Positions 8,041 to 17,319 of a stretch of 64,000 bases of DNA are shown here, in pieces. Location of the stretch: contig NZ_QNRE01000001.1 in NCBI RefSeq assembly GCF_003315035.1, forward strand, positions 283,224 to 347,223, written 5' to 3'. Positions within the stretch are counted from its first letter, which is position 1. Each line of letters opens with the position of its first letter. The DNA comes from Nocardia puris (lineage in GTDB: Bacteria > Actinomycetota > Actinomycetes > Mycobacteriales > Mycobacteriaceae). A program made the position numbers and the translations under genes. Below the pieces are notes generated by a model. It was not told the DNA's origin. It saw nothing but the letters and a program-made list of their open reading frames with translations, and searched no databases.

Positions 8041-9033
8041 ATGAAGGTCGCAGTGACCGGCGCCGCCGGCTACCTCGGTACCAATCTGCTCCGCCGGCTC
8101 GCGGACCTCGGACACGAGGTCACCGCGATCGACCGCGCCGTCCCCGGGCACATCGTCCACCCGAACGTCACCTGGGTCACCGGCGACGTGCTGGACGCGG
8201 CATCGATGCGGTCGGTGCTCGACGGCGCGGAGATCGTCTACCACCTGGTGGCGGTGATCACCCTGGCCGAACAGAACGATCTGGCGTGGCGCGTCAACAC
8301 CGAGGGCGTGCGCGTCGTCGCCGAGGCCGCGCTCGAGGTCGGCGCGCGCCGCCTGGTGCACGCCAGCTCCATCCACGCGTTCGATCAGTACAGCTGTGGC
8401 GGGCGCATCGACGAGACCTCGGCGCGCTCCACCGATCCCGGGCTGCCCGTCTACGACCGGTCCAAGTGGGCCGGCGAGATCGCGCTGCGCTCGGTGATCG
8501 ACAAGGGCCTGGACGCGGTGCTGTGCAATCCCACCGGCGTGTTCGGCCCGGTCGATCGCAGCACGCCGCTGTCGCGGATCAACCGCACGCTGCGCGACGC
8601 CGCCCACGGCAGGCTGCCCGCGATGATCGGCGGCGGCTTCGACCTGGTCGACGTGCGCGATGTGGCGGGCGGACTGCTGCTGGCCGCCGAGAAGGGCCGC
8701 ACCGGCGAGAACTACCTGCTCGGCGGGCAGATGATCGCAATGGTCGATCTGTGCCGCCGCACCGCCGCGTACGGCGGCAAGAAGGGGCCCCGCTTCACCA
8801 TCCCGCCGAAGCTGGTCGGCGGGCTGATCCCGGTGCTCGCGCCGATCGGCAAGATGCTCGACACCGACATCCTGTCCAAGGCCGCGCTGGGCGCGCTGGT
8901 CTCGGCGCCGCTGGTCGACCACGGCAAGGCCGAACGCGAACTCGGCTACCGGCCGCGCCCGATCGACGAGACACTGCGCGACCTGGTCGCCTTCTACGCC
9001 GACCCGGAGGGTTTCGCGGCCGCCGCCGCTTGA
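8041..9033 (+). CDS. NAD-dependent epimerase/3-beta-hydroxysteroid dehydrogenase-like SDR
   Basis: A 330-residue extended short-chain dehydrogenase. The Rossmann motif GAAGYLG is at residues 7-13 and the catalytic YDRSK (YxxxK) pair at about 139-143, preceded by a Ser-rich HASSIHAF strand. Actinobacterial relatives are annotated as 3-beta-HSD/cholesterol dehydrogenase, dihydroflavonol reductase-like or epimerase. The two KstR-type operators at the promoter favour a steroid-related role, for example oxidation of the 3-beta-hydroxyl group; this is inference. ATG 8041 was chosen because upstream in-frame sequence runs through the operator region. Cytoplasmic, monocistronic. Confidence 0.75.
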   Translation: MKVAVTGAAGYLGTNLLRRLADLGHEVTAIDRAVPGHIVHPNVTWVTGDVLDAASMRSVLDGAEIVYHLVAVITLAEQNDLAWRVNTEGVRVVAEAALEVGARRLVHASSIHAFDQYSCGGRIDETSARSTDPGLPVYDRSKWAGEIALRSVIDKGLDAVLCNPTGVFGPVDRSTPLSRINRTLRDAAHGRLPAMIGGGFDLVDVRDVAGGLLLAAEKGRTGENYLLGGQMIAMVDLCRRTAAYGGKKGPRFTIPPKLVGGLIPVLAPIGKMLDTDILSKAALGALVSAPLVDHGKAERELGYRPRPIDETLRDLVAFYADPEGFAAAAA

Positions 9034-9058
9034 CAGTCATTAGAACGCATGTTCGACT
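9030..9058 (+). promoter_or_regulatory. Promoter with LexA (SOS) box
   Basis: TTGACA at 9030-9035 is a consensus -35 box. TAGAACGCATGTTCGA at 9041-9056 matches the mycobacterial/Gram-positive SOS box TCGAAC(N4)GTTCGA at 11 of 12 conserved positions. A weak -10-like TCGACT follows at 9053-9058. The start codon GTG at 9065 is only 6 nt further, so the transcript may be leaderless. LexA bound here would cover the promoter. Confidence 0.7.
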
Positions 9059-9064
9059 GACGGG

Positions 9065-10084
9065 GTGCGCTGGCAGAACCAGACCCTGGACGCCGACGAC
9101 GGCGCCCTGCCCGGCCTGACGCGGGCGGGGCTCGTCCGGACCGTCCGCACCCCGGAGTTCGAGGGCATCACGTTCCACGAGGTGCTCTGCAAGAGCGCGC
9201 TGAACAAGATCCCCGCCGAGTCGTCGCTGCCGTTCAAATGGACGGTGAACCCGATGCGCGGCTGTTCACACGCCTGCCGCTACTGCTTCGCGCGGCCCAC
9301 GCACGAGTACCTGGACCTGGACGCGGGCCGCGATTTCGACGCCCAGCTGGTGATCAAGACGAACGTGGCGGCGGTGCTGCGCCGCGAGCTGGCCCGCCGC
9401 TCGTGGCGGCGCGAGCCCGTCGCGCTGGGCACCAACACCGACCCGTACCAGCGGGCCGAGGGCCGATACCGGTTGATGCCGGGCATCATTCGCGCGCTCA
9501 CCGACGCGGGCACGCCGTTCTCCGTGCTCACCAAGGGCACGCTGCTGCGGCGCGATCTGCCGCTGCTCACCCTCGCCGCCCGCGAGGTGCCGGTGCACCT
9601 GGCCGTCTCGATCGCCATCCTGGACCCGGCGCTGCACGAGGGGCTCGAATCCGGCACGCCGTCGCCCCGCGCGCGGCTGGACCTGGTGCGCGCGCTCACC
9701 GACGCGGGGTTCGACGTGCATGTGATGGTCGCGCCCGTGATCCCCTACCTCACCGACGGCCGCGCCCACCTGGACGCGCTGCTGGCCGCGATCGCCGGGG
9801 CCGGCGGCGCCTCGGTGACGATCCTGCCGATGCACCTGCGCGGCAGCACGCGCGGCTGGTTTCTCGGCTGGCTGGCCGAACACCACCCGGCGCTGCTGCG
9901 CCGGTATCGGGGGCTCTACGGCCGCGGCGCCTACGTCTCACCGGAGTATTCGGCGTGGCTGCGCGAGCGGGTGGCTCCGCTGCTGGTCCGGCACGGCCTC
10001 GCGCGCGAGAGCGACGCGCCCCGGCCCATGGCCGCGCCCGCACCGGCTCCCGCGCCCGACACGCAGCTGGCCTTGTTCGGCTGA
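9065..10084 (+). CDS. Rv2578c family radical SAM protein
   Basis: A 339-residue protein very similar along its length to mycobacterial Rv2578c as I remember it. The radical SAM cluster CSHACRYC (Cx3Cx2C) is at about residues 67-74, in a segment that otherwise reads RGCSHACRYCFARPTHEYLD. It should bind a [4Fe-4S] cluster and cleave S-adenosylmethionine; relatives are annotated as SplB-like (spore photoproduct lyase family), but the substrate is unknown. A good LexA box at its promoter supports a role after DNA damage. The C-terminal 20 residues are an Ala/Pro tail. The start is the GTG at 9065, with no Shine-Dalgarno sequence. Confidence 0.88.
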   Translation: MRWQNQTLDADDGALPGLTRAGLVRTVRTPEFEGITFHEVLCKSALNKIPAESSLPFKWTVNPMRGCSHACRYCFARPTHEYLDLDAGRDFDAQLVIKTNVAAVLRRELARRSWRREPVALGTNTDPYQRAEGRYRLMPGIIRALTDAGTPFSVLTKGTLLRRDLPLLTLAAREVPVHLAVSIAILDPALHEGLESGTPSPRARLDLVRALTDAGFDVHVMVAPVIPYLTDGRAHLDALLAAIAGAGGASVTILPMHLRGSTRGWFLGWLAEHHPALLRRYRGLYGRGAYVSPEYSAWLRERVAPLLVRHGLARESDAPRPMAAPAPAPAPDTQLALFG

Positions 10085-10151
10085 CCGTCCCGCCGAATGC
10101 TAGTAGGTTGGCGGGAGGCACCCTTCTTCGACGAGGAAGTCGAGCAGGCAG

Positions 10152-12092
10152 ATGGTTGCGCATCGCGAGGATTCCGCGGCGGCCCCACTGGACAAGGTCG
10201 TCATCCGATTCGCCGGCGACTCCGGCGACGGCATGCAGCTGACCGGCGACCGCTTCACCCACGAGGCGGCCGCGTTCGGCAACGACCTGGCCACCCAGCC
10301 GAACTTCCCCGCCGAGATCCGCGCGCCGCAGGGCACGCTGCCCGGTGTGTCGTCGTTCCAGATCCAGATCGCCGACTACGACATCCTCACCGCGGGCGAT
10401 CAGCCCGATGTGCTGGTCGCGATGAATCCGGCCGCGCTGAAGGCGAACATCGACGACCTGCCGCGCGGCGCGACCGTCATCGCGAACACCGACGAGTTCA
10501 CCAAGCGCGCCCTGGCCAAGGTCGGCTATACCGCCGACCCGCTCGAGGACGGCTCGCTCACCGATTTCGTGGTGCACCGCGTGCCGATGACCACGCTGAC
10601 GCTCACCGCCGCCGAACCGTCCGGCATCGGCAAGAAGGACGGCAGGCGCGCGAAGAACATGTTCGCGCTCGGCCTGCTGTCGTGGATGTACGGGCGGCCG
10701 CTCGGCGGCACCGAGCGCTTCCTACGGGAGAAGTTCGCGGCGTTCCCGGAGCTCGCGGAGGCGAACATCCTCGCGTTCCGCGCGGGCTGGAACTACGGCG
10801 AGACCACCGAAACCTTCGCCACCACCTACGAAATCGCGCCCGCCGCGCTGCCGCCGGGCACCTATCGCCAGATCACCGGCAACACCGCGCTCGCTTACGG
10901 TCTGGTGACGGCGGGACAGCTGTCGGGCCTGCCGGTCTTCCTGGGCACCTATCCGATCACCCCGGCGTCGGACATCTTGCACGAGCTGAGCAAGCACAAG
11001 CGGTTCGGCGTCACCACTTTTCAGGCCGAGGACGAGATCGCGGGCATCGGCGCGGCGCTCGGGGCGTCGCTGGGCGGTTCGCTCGGCGTCACCAGCACGT
11101 CGGGGCCGGGGCTGGCGCTGAAGAGCGAGACCATCGGCCTGGCCGTCATGACCGAGCTGCCGCTGCTGGTCATCGACGTCCAGCGCGGCGGGCCCTCCAC
11201 CGGGTTGCCGACCAAGACCGAACAGGCCGATCTCCTGCAAGCGCTCTACGGCCGCAACGGGGAATCGCCCGTGCCGGTGCTCGCGCCGCGCTCCCCCGCC
11301 GACTGCTTCGCCACCGCCGTCGAGGCGGCCCGCATCGCGCTCACCTATCGCACGCCGGTCCTGCTGCTCTCCGACGGCGCGATCGCGAACGGTTCGGAGC
11401 CGTGGGCGATTCCGGATGTGCGCGACTTGCCGCCCATCGACCCGGGATTCGAGCCCGACGCCGAGGACGCGTCCGAATTCCTGCCCTACGCGCGGGATCC
11501 CGAAACGCTGGCGCGACCGCTCGCCGTGCCGGGCACGCGGGGCCGCGCGCACCGCATCGGCGGGCTGGAGAAGTCCGACGGCACCGGCGACATCTCCTAC
11601 GATCCGGCCAATCACGAACTCATGGTGCGGTTGCGGCGGGCCAAGATCGACGGCATCGCCGTCCCCGACCTGGTGGTGGACGATCCCGACGGGCGCGCCG
11701 AACTGCTGCTCATCGGCTGGGGCAGCTCGTACGGGCCGATCGGCGAGGCCTGCCGCCGCGCGCGCCGCCGGGGCGTGCCGGTGGCGCAGGCGCATCTGCG
11801 GCATCTCAATCCGCTGCCGCCGAATCTCGGTGCGGCACTGGGCCGTTACCGCACGATCGTGGCGCCGGAGATGAACGGCGGGCAGCTCGCCTTGCTGTTG
11901 CGCGCGCGCTACCTCGCCGACGTGCGGCCCTGGACCAAGGTCGCGGGCACCGCGTTCTCCGCGCAGGAGCTCGTCGGCGTCATCGATGCCGCGCTGGACG
12001 GTTCGCTCGAGGAGCTGGAGCGCGCCAAGACCGAGGCCGCGCGGGCGTCGGCCACCTACCTCCACCACGGCGCACAGACCGGGGGCCGCTGA
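10152..12092 (+). CDS. korA: 2-oxoglutarate:ferredoxin oxidoreductase, alpha (gamma-alpha fused) subunit
   Basis: A 646-residue subunit of the CoA-dependent anaerobic-type 2-oxoglutarate:ferredoxin oxidoreductase (KOR/KGD bypass) described in mycobacteria. The N-terminal gamma domain (IRFAGDSGDGMQLTG at about 17-31) is fused to the alpha domain (LGTYPITPASDIL, FQAEDEIAGIGAALGAS), as in M. tuberculosis Rv2455c. It pairs with KorB; the start codon of korB overlaps its stop (TGATG). ATG 10152 follows GAGGAAG by about 12 nt. Together the subunits oxidise 2-oxoglutarate to succinyl-CoA and reduce ferredoxin. Cytoplasmic, central metabolism. Confidence 0.95.
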   Translation: MVAHREDSAAAPLDKVVIRFAGDSGDGMQLTGDRFTHEAAAFGNDLATQPNFPAEIRAPQGTLPGVSSFQIQIADYDILTAGDQPDVLVAMNPAALKANIDDLPRGATVIANTDEFTKRALAKVGYTADPLEDGSLTDFVVHRVPMTTLTLTAAEPSGIGKKDGRRAKNMFALGLLSWMYGRPLGGTERFLREKFAAFPELAEANILAFRAGWNYGETTETFATTYEIAPAALPPGTYRQITGNTALAYGLVTAGQLSGLPVFLGTYPITPASDILHELSKHKRFGVTTFQAEDEIAGIGAALGASLGGSLGVTSTSGPGLALKSETIGLAVMTELPLLVIDVQRGGPSTGLPTKTEQADLLQALYGRNGESPVPVLAPRSPADCFATAVEAARIALTYRTPVLLLSDGAIANGSEPWAIPDVRDLPPIDPGFEPDAEDASEFLPYARDPETLARPLAVPGTRGRAHRIGGLEKSDGTGDISYDPANHELMVRLRRAKIDGIAVPDLVVDDPDGRAELLLIGWGSSYGPIGEACRRARRRGVPVAQAHLRHLNPLPPNLGAALGRYRTIVAPEMNGGQLALLLRARYLADVRPWTKVAGTAFSAQELVGVIDAALDGSLEELERAKTEAARASATYLHHGAQTGGR

Positions 12093-13180
12093 TGACCATC
12101 ATCGAAACATCGCTCGTGGGAACGGATCTGGGGATCACCGGCACGTCGGGCGTCCCGGCTGCGGACGCGCCGCAGAAGGCCGCCGACTTCGCCTCCGATC
12201 AGGAGGTGCGCTGGTGCCCCGGCTGCGGCGACTACGTGATCCTGGCGACGGTGCGCGGCTTCCTCGCCGAACTCGGGCTGCGCCGGGAGAACCTGATGTT
12301 CGTGTCCGGGATCGGCTGCTCCAGCCGTTTCCCGTACTACCTGGACGCCTACGGCATCCACTCCATCCACGGCCGCGCGCCCGCCCTCGCCACCGGCCTG
12401 GCCGTGACGCGCCCGGACCTGTCGGTGTGGGTGGTGACCGGCGACGGTGACGCGCTGTCCATCGGCGGCAACCACCTCGTGCACGCGTTGCGCCGCAACG
12501 TGAACATGACGATCCTGCTGTTCAACAACCGCATCTACGGGCTCACCAAGGGCCAGTACTCCCCCACCTCCGAAGAGGGCAAGATCACCAAGTCCACCCC
12601 CATGGGCTCGGTGGACCACCCGTTCAACACACTGTCGATCGCGCTGGGCGCGGAGGCCACGTTCGCCGCGCGCGCCCTGGACTCCGATCGCGCCGGGCTC
12701 ACCGAGGTACTGCGGGCCGCGGCCCAGCACCGCGGCACCTCGTTCGTGGAGATCCTGCAGGACTGCCCGATCTTCAACGACAGCTCGTTCGATCCGCTGC
12801 GCCGCGAGCACGCCGCCGACCACCTCATTCCGCTGCGCCAGGGCGAGCCGATCGTCTTCGGCGCGGACGGCGAATTCGCCGTTGTGCGTAGCGGTTTCGG
12901 CCTCGACGTGGTCGCGACGGCGGAGGTCGACCCGGCCGAGATCGTCGTGCACGACGCCTACGCCGACGACCCCGGCTACGCGTACGCGCTCTCGCGCCTG
13001 TCGGACCAGAACCTGACGCACGTGGTGACCGGCGTGTTCCGCAGCGTCGCGCGGCCGACCTACGACGACAGCGTCCGCGCCCAGGCCGCCACGGCACGCG
13101 AACGCAACCCCGTCACACCCGAATCGCTGCAAGAGCTGCTGACCGGCCCGGAGACCTGGACCGTCGACCGAGCACGGTGA
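12092..13180 (+). CDS. korB: 2-oxoglutarate:ferredoxin oxidoreductase, beta subunit
   Basis: A 362-residue TPP- and [4Fe-4S]-binding subunit. The ATG at 12092 overlaps the korA stop codon. The N-terminal WCPGCGDY and GIGCSSR segments and a later DCPIFND supply four Cys for the iron-sulfur cluster. The TPP/Mg motif GDGDALSIGGNH is near residue 115, followed by NNRIYGLTKGQ. It catalyses decarboxylation of 2-oxoglutarate and electron transfer to ferredoxin. No ferredoxin gene is adjacent. The length and motifs match M. tuberculosis KorB (Rv2454c). Confidence 0.95.
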   Translation: MTIIETSLVGTDLGITGTSGVPAADAPQKAADFASDQEVRWCPGCGDYVILATVRGFLAELGLRRENLMFVSGIGCSSRFPYYLDAYGIHSIHGRAPALATGLAVTRPDLSVWVVTGDGDALSIGGNHLVHALRRNVNMTILLFNNRIYGLTKGQYSPTSEEGKITKSTPMGSVDHPFNTLSIALGAEATFAARALDSDRAGLTEVLRAAAQHRGTSFVEILQDCPIFNDSSFDPLRREHAADHLIPLRQGEPIVFGADGEFAVVRSGFGLDVVATAEVDPAEIVVHDAYADDPGYAYALSRLSDQNLTHVVTGVFRSVARPTYDDSVRAQAATARERNPVTPESLQELLTGPETWTVDRAR

Positions 13181-13324
13181 CGTAACCCGCCACCACTCTC
13201 GACGCCCTCTTCTCGAAGCGGACGAATTCACCTCACCCGCAACGGCATTCGTCCGACCCCGCCGAACCGGCCGCGCTCGCCGAACGGTCCCCCACACATC
13301 CCACGTGCACTTTCGCCCGAGTTA

Positions 13325-13352
13325 ATGTACAAACGTACATGTACATATGTAC
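13325..13352 (+). promoter_or_regulatory. Operator cluster upstream of the TetR gene
   Basis: ATGTAC-AAAC-GTACAT at 13325-13340 is a 6-bp inverted repeat with a 4-nt spacer, GTACATGTAC (13335-13344) is a palindrome, and GTACATATGTAC (13341-13352) is a perfect 12-nt palindrome. They end just before the Shine-Dalgarno GGAAGGAGG of the TetR gene, so self-repression of the tetR-MFS operon is likely. Confidence 0.7.
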
Positions 13353-13367
13353 GGAAGGAGGGCTGCC

Positions 13368-13946
13368 ATGGCCAACCCCGCGCGACGCAAACGCGATCCC
13401 GAGGGCCGGCGCGCCCTCCTCATCGCGACGGCCGCCGAGCTGATCGTCGAGGTCGGCGCCGACGCGCTCACCCACCGGCTCGTCGCGGCGCGCGCCGGCG
13501 TCCCGCTCGGCTCCACCACCCAGTACTTCGCCACCCTCGACGACCTACGCCAGGCCGCGTTGCACCACCTGGCCACCGATATCGACGGCGGTCTCGCACG
13601 GTTCCGCGACGCGCTCGCCGCCGAGGGCGACCCGCTCGCCGCCGTCGCCGAGGCCGTGCACGCCGCGGTGCGCGACTCCAAGGTCCTCGCCGCCGACGTC
13701 GCCGTCACCACCGCCGCCATGACCGATCCGGAGCTGCGCGCGCTGTCGCTGCGCTGGTTCGACGAGCTGGTGGCCCTGCTGACCCCGCGCATCGGCGCCC
13801 GCCGGGCGGTGGCCGTGGCCGTCTACATGGACGGCGCCACCTGGCACGCCGTGCTGCACGAGGAGCCGCTGACGCTCGCCGACATCACCGACACCCTCGC
13901 CGCGCTCTTCGCCGGCGCCACCCCCGACGAGGAGCCGCGCCCGTGA
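13368..13946 (+). CDS. TetR family repressor of the efflux pump operon
   Basis: A 192-residue protein starting at ATG 13368 behind GGAAGGAGG. The N-terminal helix-turn-helix is at residues 15-60 (ALLIATAAELIVEVG, LVAARAGVPLGSTTQYF). The C-terminal ligand domain is Ala-rich and helical and resembles the TetR_C domains next to drug pumps. Its stop overlaps the start of the MFS gene (GTGA), as in LfrR-LfrA of mycobacteria. It probably binds the ATGTAC palindromes just upstream and represses both genes until a toxic ligand binds. The ligand is unknown. Confidence 0.88.
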   Translation: MANPARRKRDPEGRRALLIATAAELIVEVGADALTHRLVAARAGVPLGSTTQYFATLDDLRQAALHHLATDIDGGLARFRDALAAEGDPLAAVAEAVHAAVRDSKVLAADVAVTTAAMTDPELRALSLRWFDELVALLTPRIGARRAVAVAVYMDGATWHAVLHEEPLTLADITDTLAALFAGATPDEEPRP

Positions 13947-15478
13947 ATACCTCCGCCACCGCGGCCCCCGCCGGTTCGGCCACCCGCCGCTGGGCCGCCG
14001 TCGCCGTCCTGTCCGCCAGCCTGCTGGTCATCACGATGGACATGACGATCCTCAATATCGCCATCCCGGACATGGCCGCCGACCTGCGGCCCGCCTCCGA
14101 TCAGCTGCTGTGGATCGTGGACAGCTATTCGCTGGTGCTGGCCGGCCTGCTGGTGACGATGAGTTCGATCGGCGACCGCTGGGGCCGCAAACGCCTGCTG
14201 CTGACCGGGTACGCGGTCTTCGGCGGCGCGTCGGTGCTGGTGCTGTTCGCGCACTCGCCCGAGGCGGTGATCGCGGTGCGGGCGCTGCTCGGCGTGGGCG
14301 GCGCGATGATCATGCCCACCACGCTGTCGATGATCCGCACCGTGTTCACCGATCCCGCCGAACGCGCGACCGCGCTGGGGATCTGGGCGGCGGTGTCGGG
14401 CGTCGGCGCGGCGGTGGGCCCGATCGTGGGCGGCCTGCTGCTCGAATTCTTCTCGTGGCGAGCGGCGTTCCTGGTGAACGCGCCGCTGATGGCGATCGCG
14501 TTCGTCGCGGGCGCGCTGATCCTGCCCGAGGCGCGCCACCCGAACCCGGGCCGCTGGGACCTGGTGGGCGCGGGGCTCTCGCTGGCGGGCATGGTCGGGT
14601 TGGTGTGGTCGTTCAAGCATTTCGCCAAGCAGGAGACGCTCGCCGACGCCGACGGCTGGATCGTGCTGCTGACCGCGCTCGCCCTGCTCACGCTGTTCGT
14701 GCTGCGCTGCCTGCGCCGCCCCGATCCGCTGCTGGACGTGCGATTGTTCTCGAGCAGGCCGTTCACGGCGGCCGTGGTGGCGGCGCTCGGCGCGACGTTC
14801 GCGCTCGGCGCGGCGCTGCTGCTGCTCGCGCAGTGGATGCAGCTGGTGGAGGGCGCGTCCCCGATCCGCACGGGCGTGCTGCTACTGCCCGTCGCGGTGG
14901 CGGCGACGGTGGCCTCGGTGCTCGCGCCGCTGCTGGCGCGCGCGATCGGCGCGCGCAGCGTGCTGGCCGGGGGCTTGGCGGTCGCGGGCGTGGGCATGCT
15001 GGCGCTGTTCGTCCCGTCGAGCCCGGTCTACGGCCACGTGCTGGTCGCGCTGTGCCTGGTGGGCGCGGGCATGGGGTCGCTCGCGATCGGCTCGGCGATG
15101 ATCATGTCGGGCAGCCCGCAGGAGAAGGCGGGCAGCGCCGCCGCCATCGAGGAGACGGCCTACGACCTGGGCAGCGTGCTCGGCGTCGCCACCCTCGGCA
15201 GCGCGGCGGCGGTGCTCTACCGTTCGCGCCTGGACGCCGACCACCTGCTCGACAGCCTCGACCCCGCACTGGCCGATGCCGCCCGCGAGTCGCTGGGGTC
15301 CGCGATCGCCGTCGCCGACCAGCTCGGCCTGCCGCTGCTGGCGAGCGAAGCCTCGGCGGCGTTCACCGAATCCATGCAGGTGACCAGCCTGATCGGTGGA
15401 CTCGTGATGCTCGCGGCGGCCGCCGTCGTGTTCGTCACCACCCCGAAGGGCACCGACATCACCAGGCAGTCGCACTGA
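13943..15478 (+). CDS. DHA2 family MFS multidrug efflux transporter (14 TM)
   Basis: A 511-residue integral membrane protein, the usual size for the 14-helix EmrB/QacA/LfrA family. It shows the motif C-like GVGAAVGPIVGG near residues 153-164, the motif A segment GDRWGRKRLLL between TM2 and TM3, and an acidic residue in TM1 (ITMDMTILNIAIP) typical of proton-coupled drug antiporters. The GTG start at 13943 overlaps the TetR stop codon. It ends 6 bp before the convergent mdh stop. It should export cationic drugs or dyes; the substrate cannot be read from sequence. Confidence 0.88.
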   Translation: MNTSATAAPAGSATRRWAAVAVLSASLLVITMDMTILNIAIPDMAADLRPASDQLLWIVDSYSLVLAGLLVTMSSIGDRWGRKRLLLTGYAVFGGASVLVLFAHSPEAVIAVRALLGVGGAMIMPTTLSMIRTVFTDPAERATALGIWAAVSGVGAAVGPIVGGLLLEFFSWRAAFLVNAPLMAIAFVAGALILPEARHPNPGRWDLVGAGLSLAGMVGLVWSFKHFAKQETLADADGWIVLLTALALLTLFVLRCLRRPDPLLDVRLFSSRPFTAAVVAALGATFALGAALLLLAQWMQLVEGASPIRTGVLLLPVAVAATVASVLAPLLARAIGARSVLAGGLAVAGVGMLALFVPSSPVYGHVLVALCLVGAGMGSLAIGSAMIMSGSPQEKAGSAAAIEETAYDLGSVLGVATLGSAAAVLYRSRLDADHLLDSLDPALADAARESLGSAIAVADQLGLPLLASEASAAFTESMQVTSLIGGLVMLAAAAVVFVTTPKGTDITRQSH

Positions 15479-15484
15479 CCTCGA

Positions 15485-16534
<1,050 letters not shown>

Positions 16535-16592
16535 CTAATAACCCGCACCGCACGCGGAACCCGGTGGTGAGCAACGCCTCAGCACGCGGTTT

Positions 16593-17231
16593 TCAGCCGA
16601 GTTCGGCGACCTCGCGATCGGTGAGCACCACCGGCGACACGTAGTCCTTGGCCCGCACCAGGCGCACCGCGCGATAGAGCGGACGCTCCTCGAGCCCGGC
16701 GTCGCGGGCCTCGGCACGCAACTGCGACACCAGCATCGAGGACACGGCGACCGCCGCGGCCAGCTCGCTGGTGGCCAGCGCGTCGGCCAGTTTGCGCAGG
16801 CCCAGCAGGTGCAGTTCCCGGCCGCTGCCCGCGTCGGTGTACATGGCCAGCGGGATCAGCTGGCGCTCCGGCCCGGCCGTCAGCCGCAGCGCCACCCGGC
16901 TCAGGCGCGCCGGATAGACCAGCAGCTCCACGCCGTTCGCGCGCGACACCTCGAGGTGGCGTTCGCCGAACAGCCGCCGCACGTGCAGGGTGGTCCCGGT
17001 CATCCAGATCCGGCGGCGCCGCAGCGCGACGGTGTACAGCGCCGTCGGCGCGCCCACCACCACGCCGATGGCCACCGCGAGCGGCCAGCTCACCAGCAGC
17101 GCGGCCAGCAGGCCCGCGCCCACGCCGATGCCCACCGAGGCCAGCGACAACCTGCGCAGCATCGGCGCGTACATCTCCGGGGCCACCAGATCCAGCCCGA
17201 CCGGCTCCGGCTGAACGGGTTTCGCGTCCAC
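16593..17231 (-). CDS. Conserved membrane protein with two TM helices
   Basis: A 212-residue protein; I use the GTG at 17231 (VDAKPVQPEP), which follows GGGAGAGG by about 8 nt, rather than upstream starts with unusual composition. Two close hydrophobic helices lie at about residues 32-70, then comes a soluble domain (SRANGVELLVYPARL, LHLLGLRKLADALA) that looks like a bacterial PH-like or YdbS-type fold, which is only a guess. It sits directly downstream of hisS on the same strand, with an 88-bp spacer. Function unknown. Confidence 0.7.
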   Translation of the reverse strand: MDAKPVQPEPVGLDLVAPEMYAPMLRRLSLASVGIGVGAGLLAALLVSWPLAVAIGVVVGAPTALYTVALRRRRIWMTGTTLHVRRLFGERHLEVSRANGVELLVYPARLSRVALRLTAGPERQLIPLAMYTDAGSGRELHLLGLRKLADALATSELAAAVAVSSMLVSQLRAEARDAGLEERPLYRAVRLVRAKDYVSPVVLTDREVAELG

Positions 17232-17319
17232 AGTCCACCTCTCCCGCGAGCCACCGCACCCGTGGCGCGCAGCCACGGTACCCCGCGCCGCGCGCCCGCG
17301 GGGGCGGGTCGCCGCCGCG

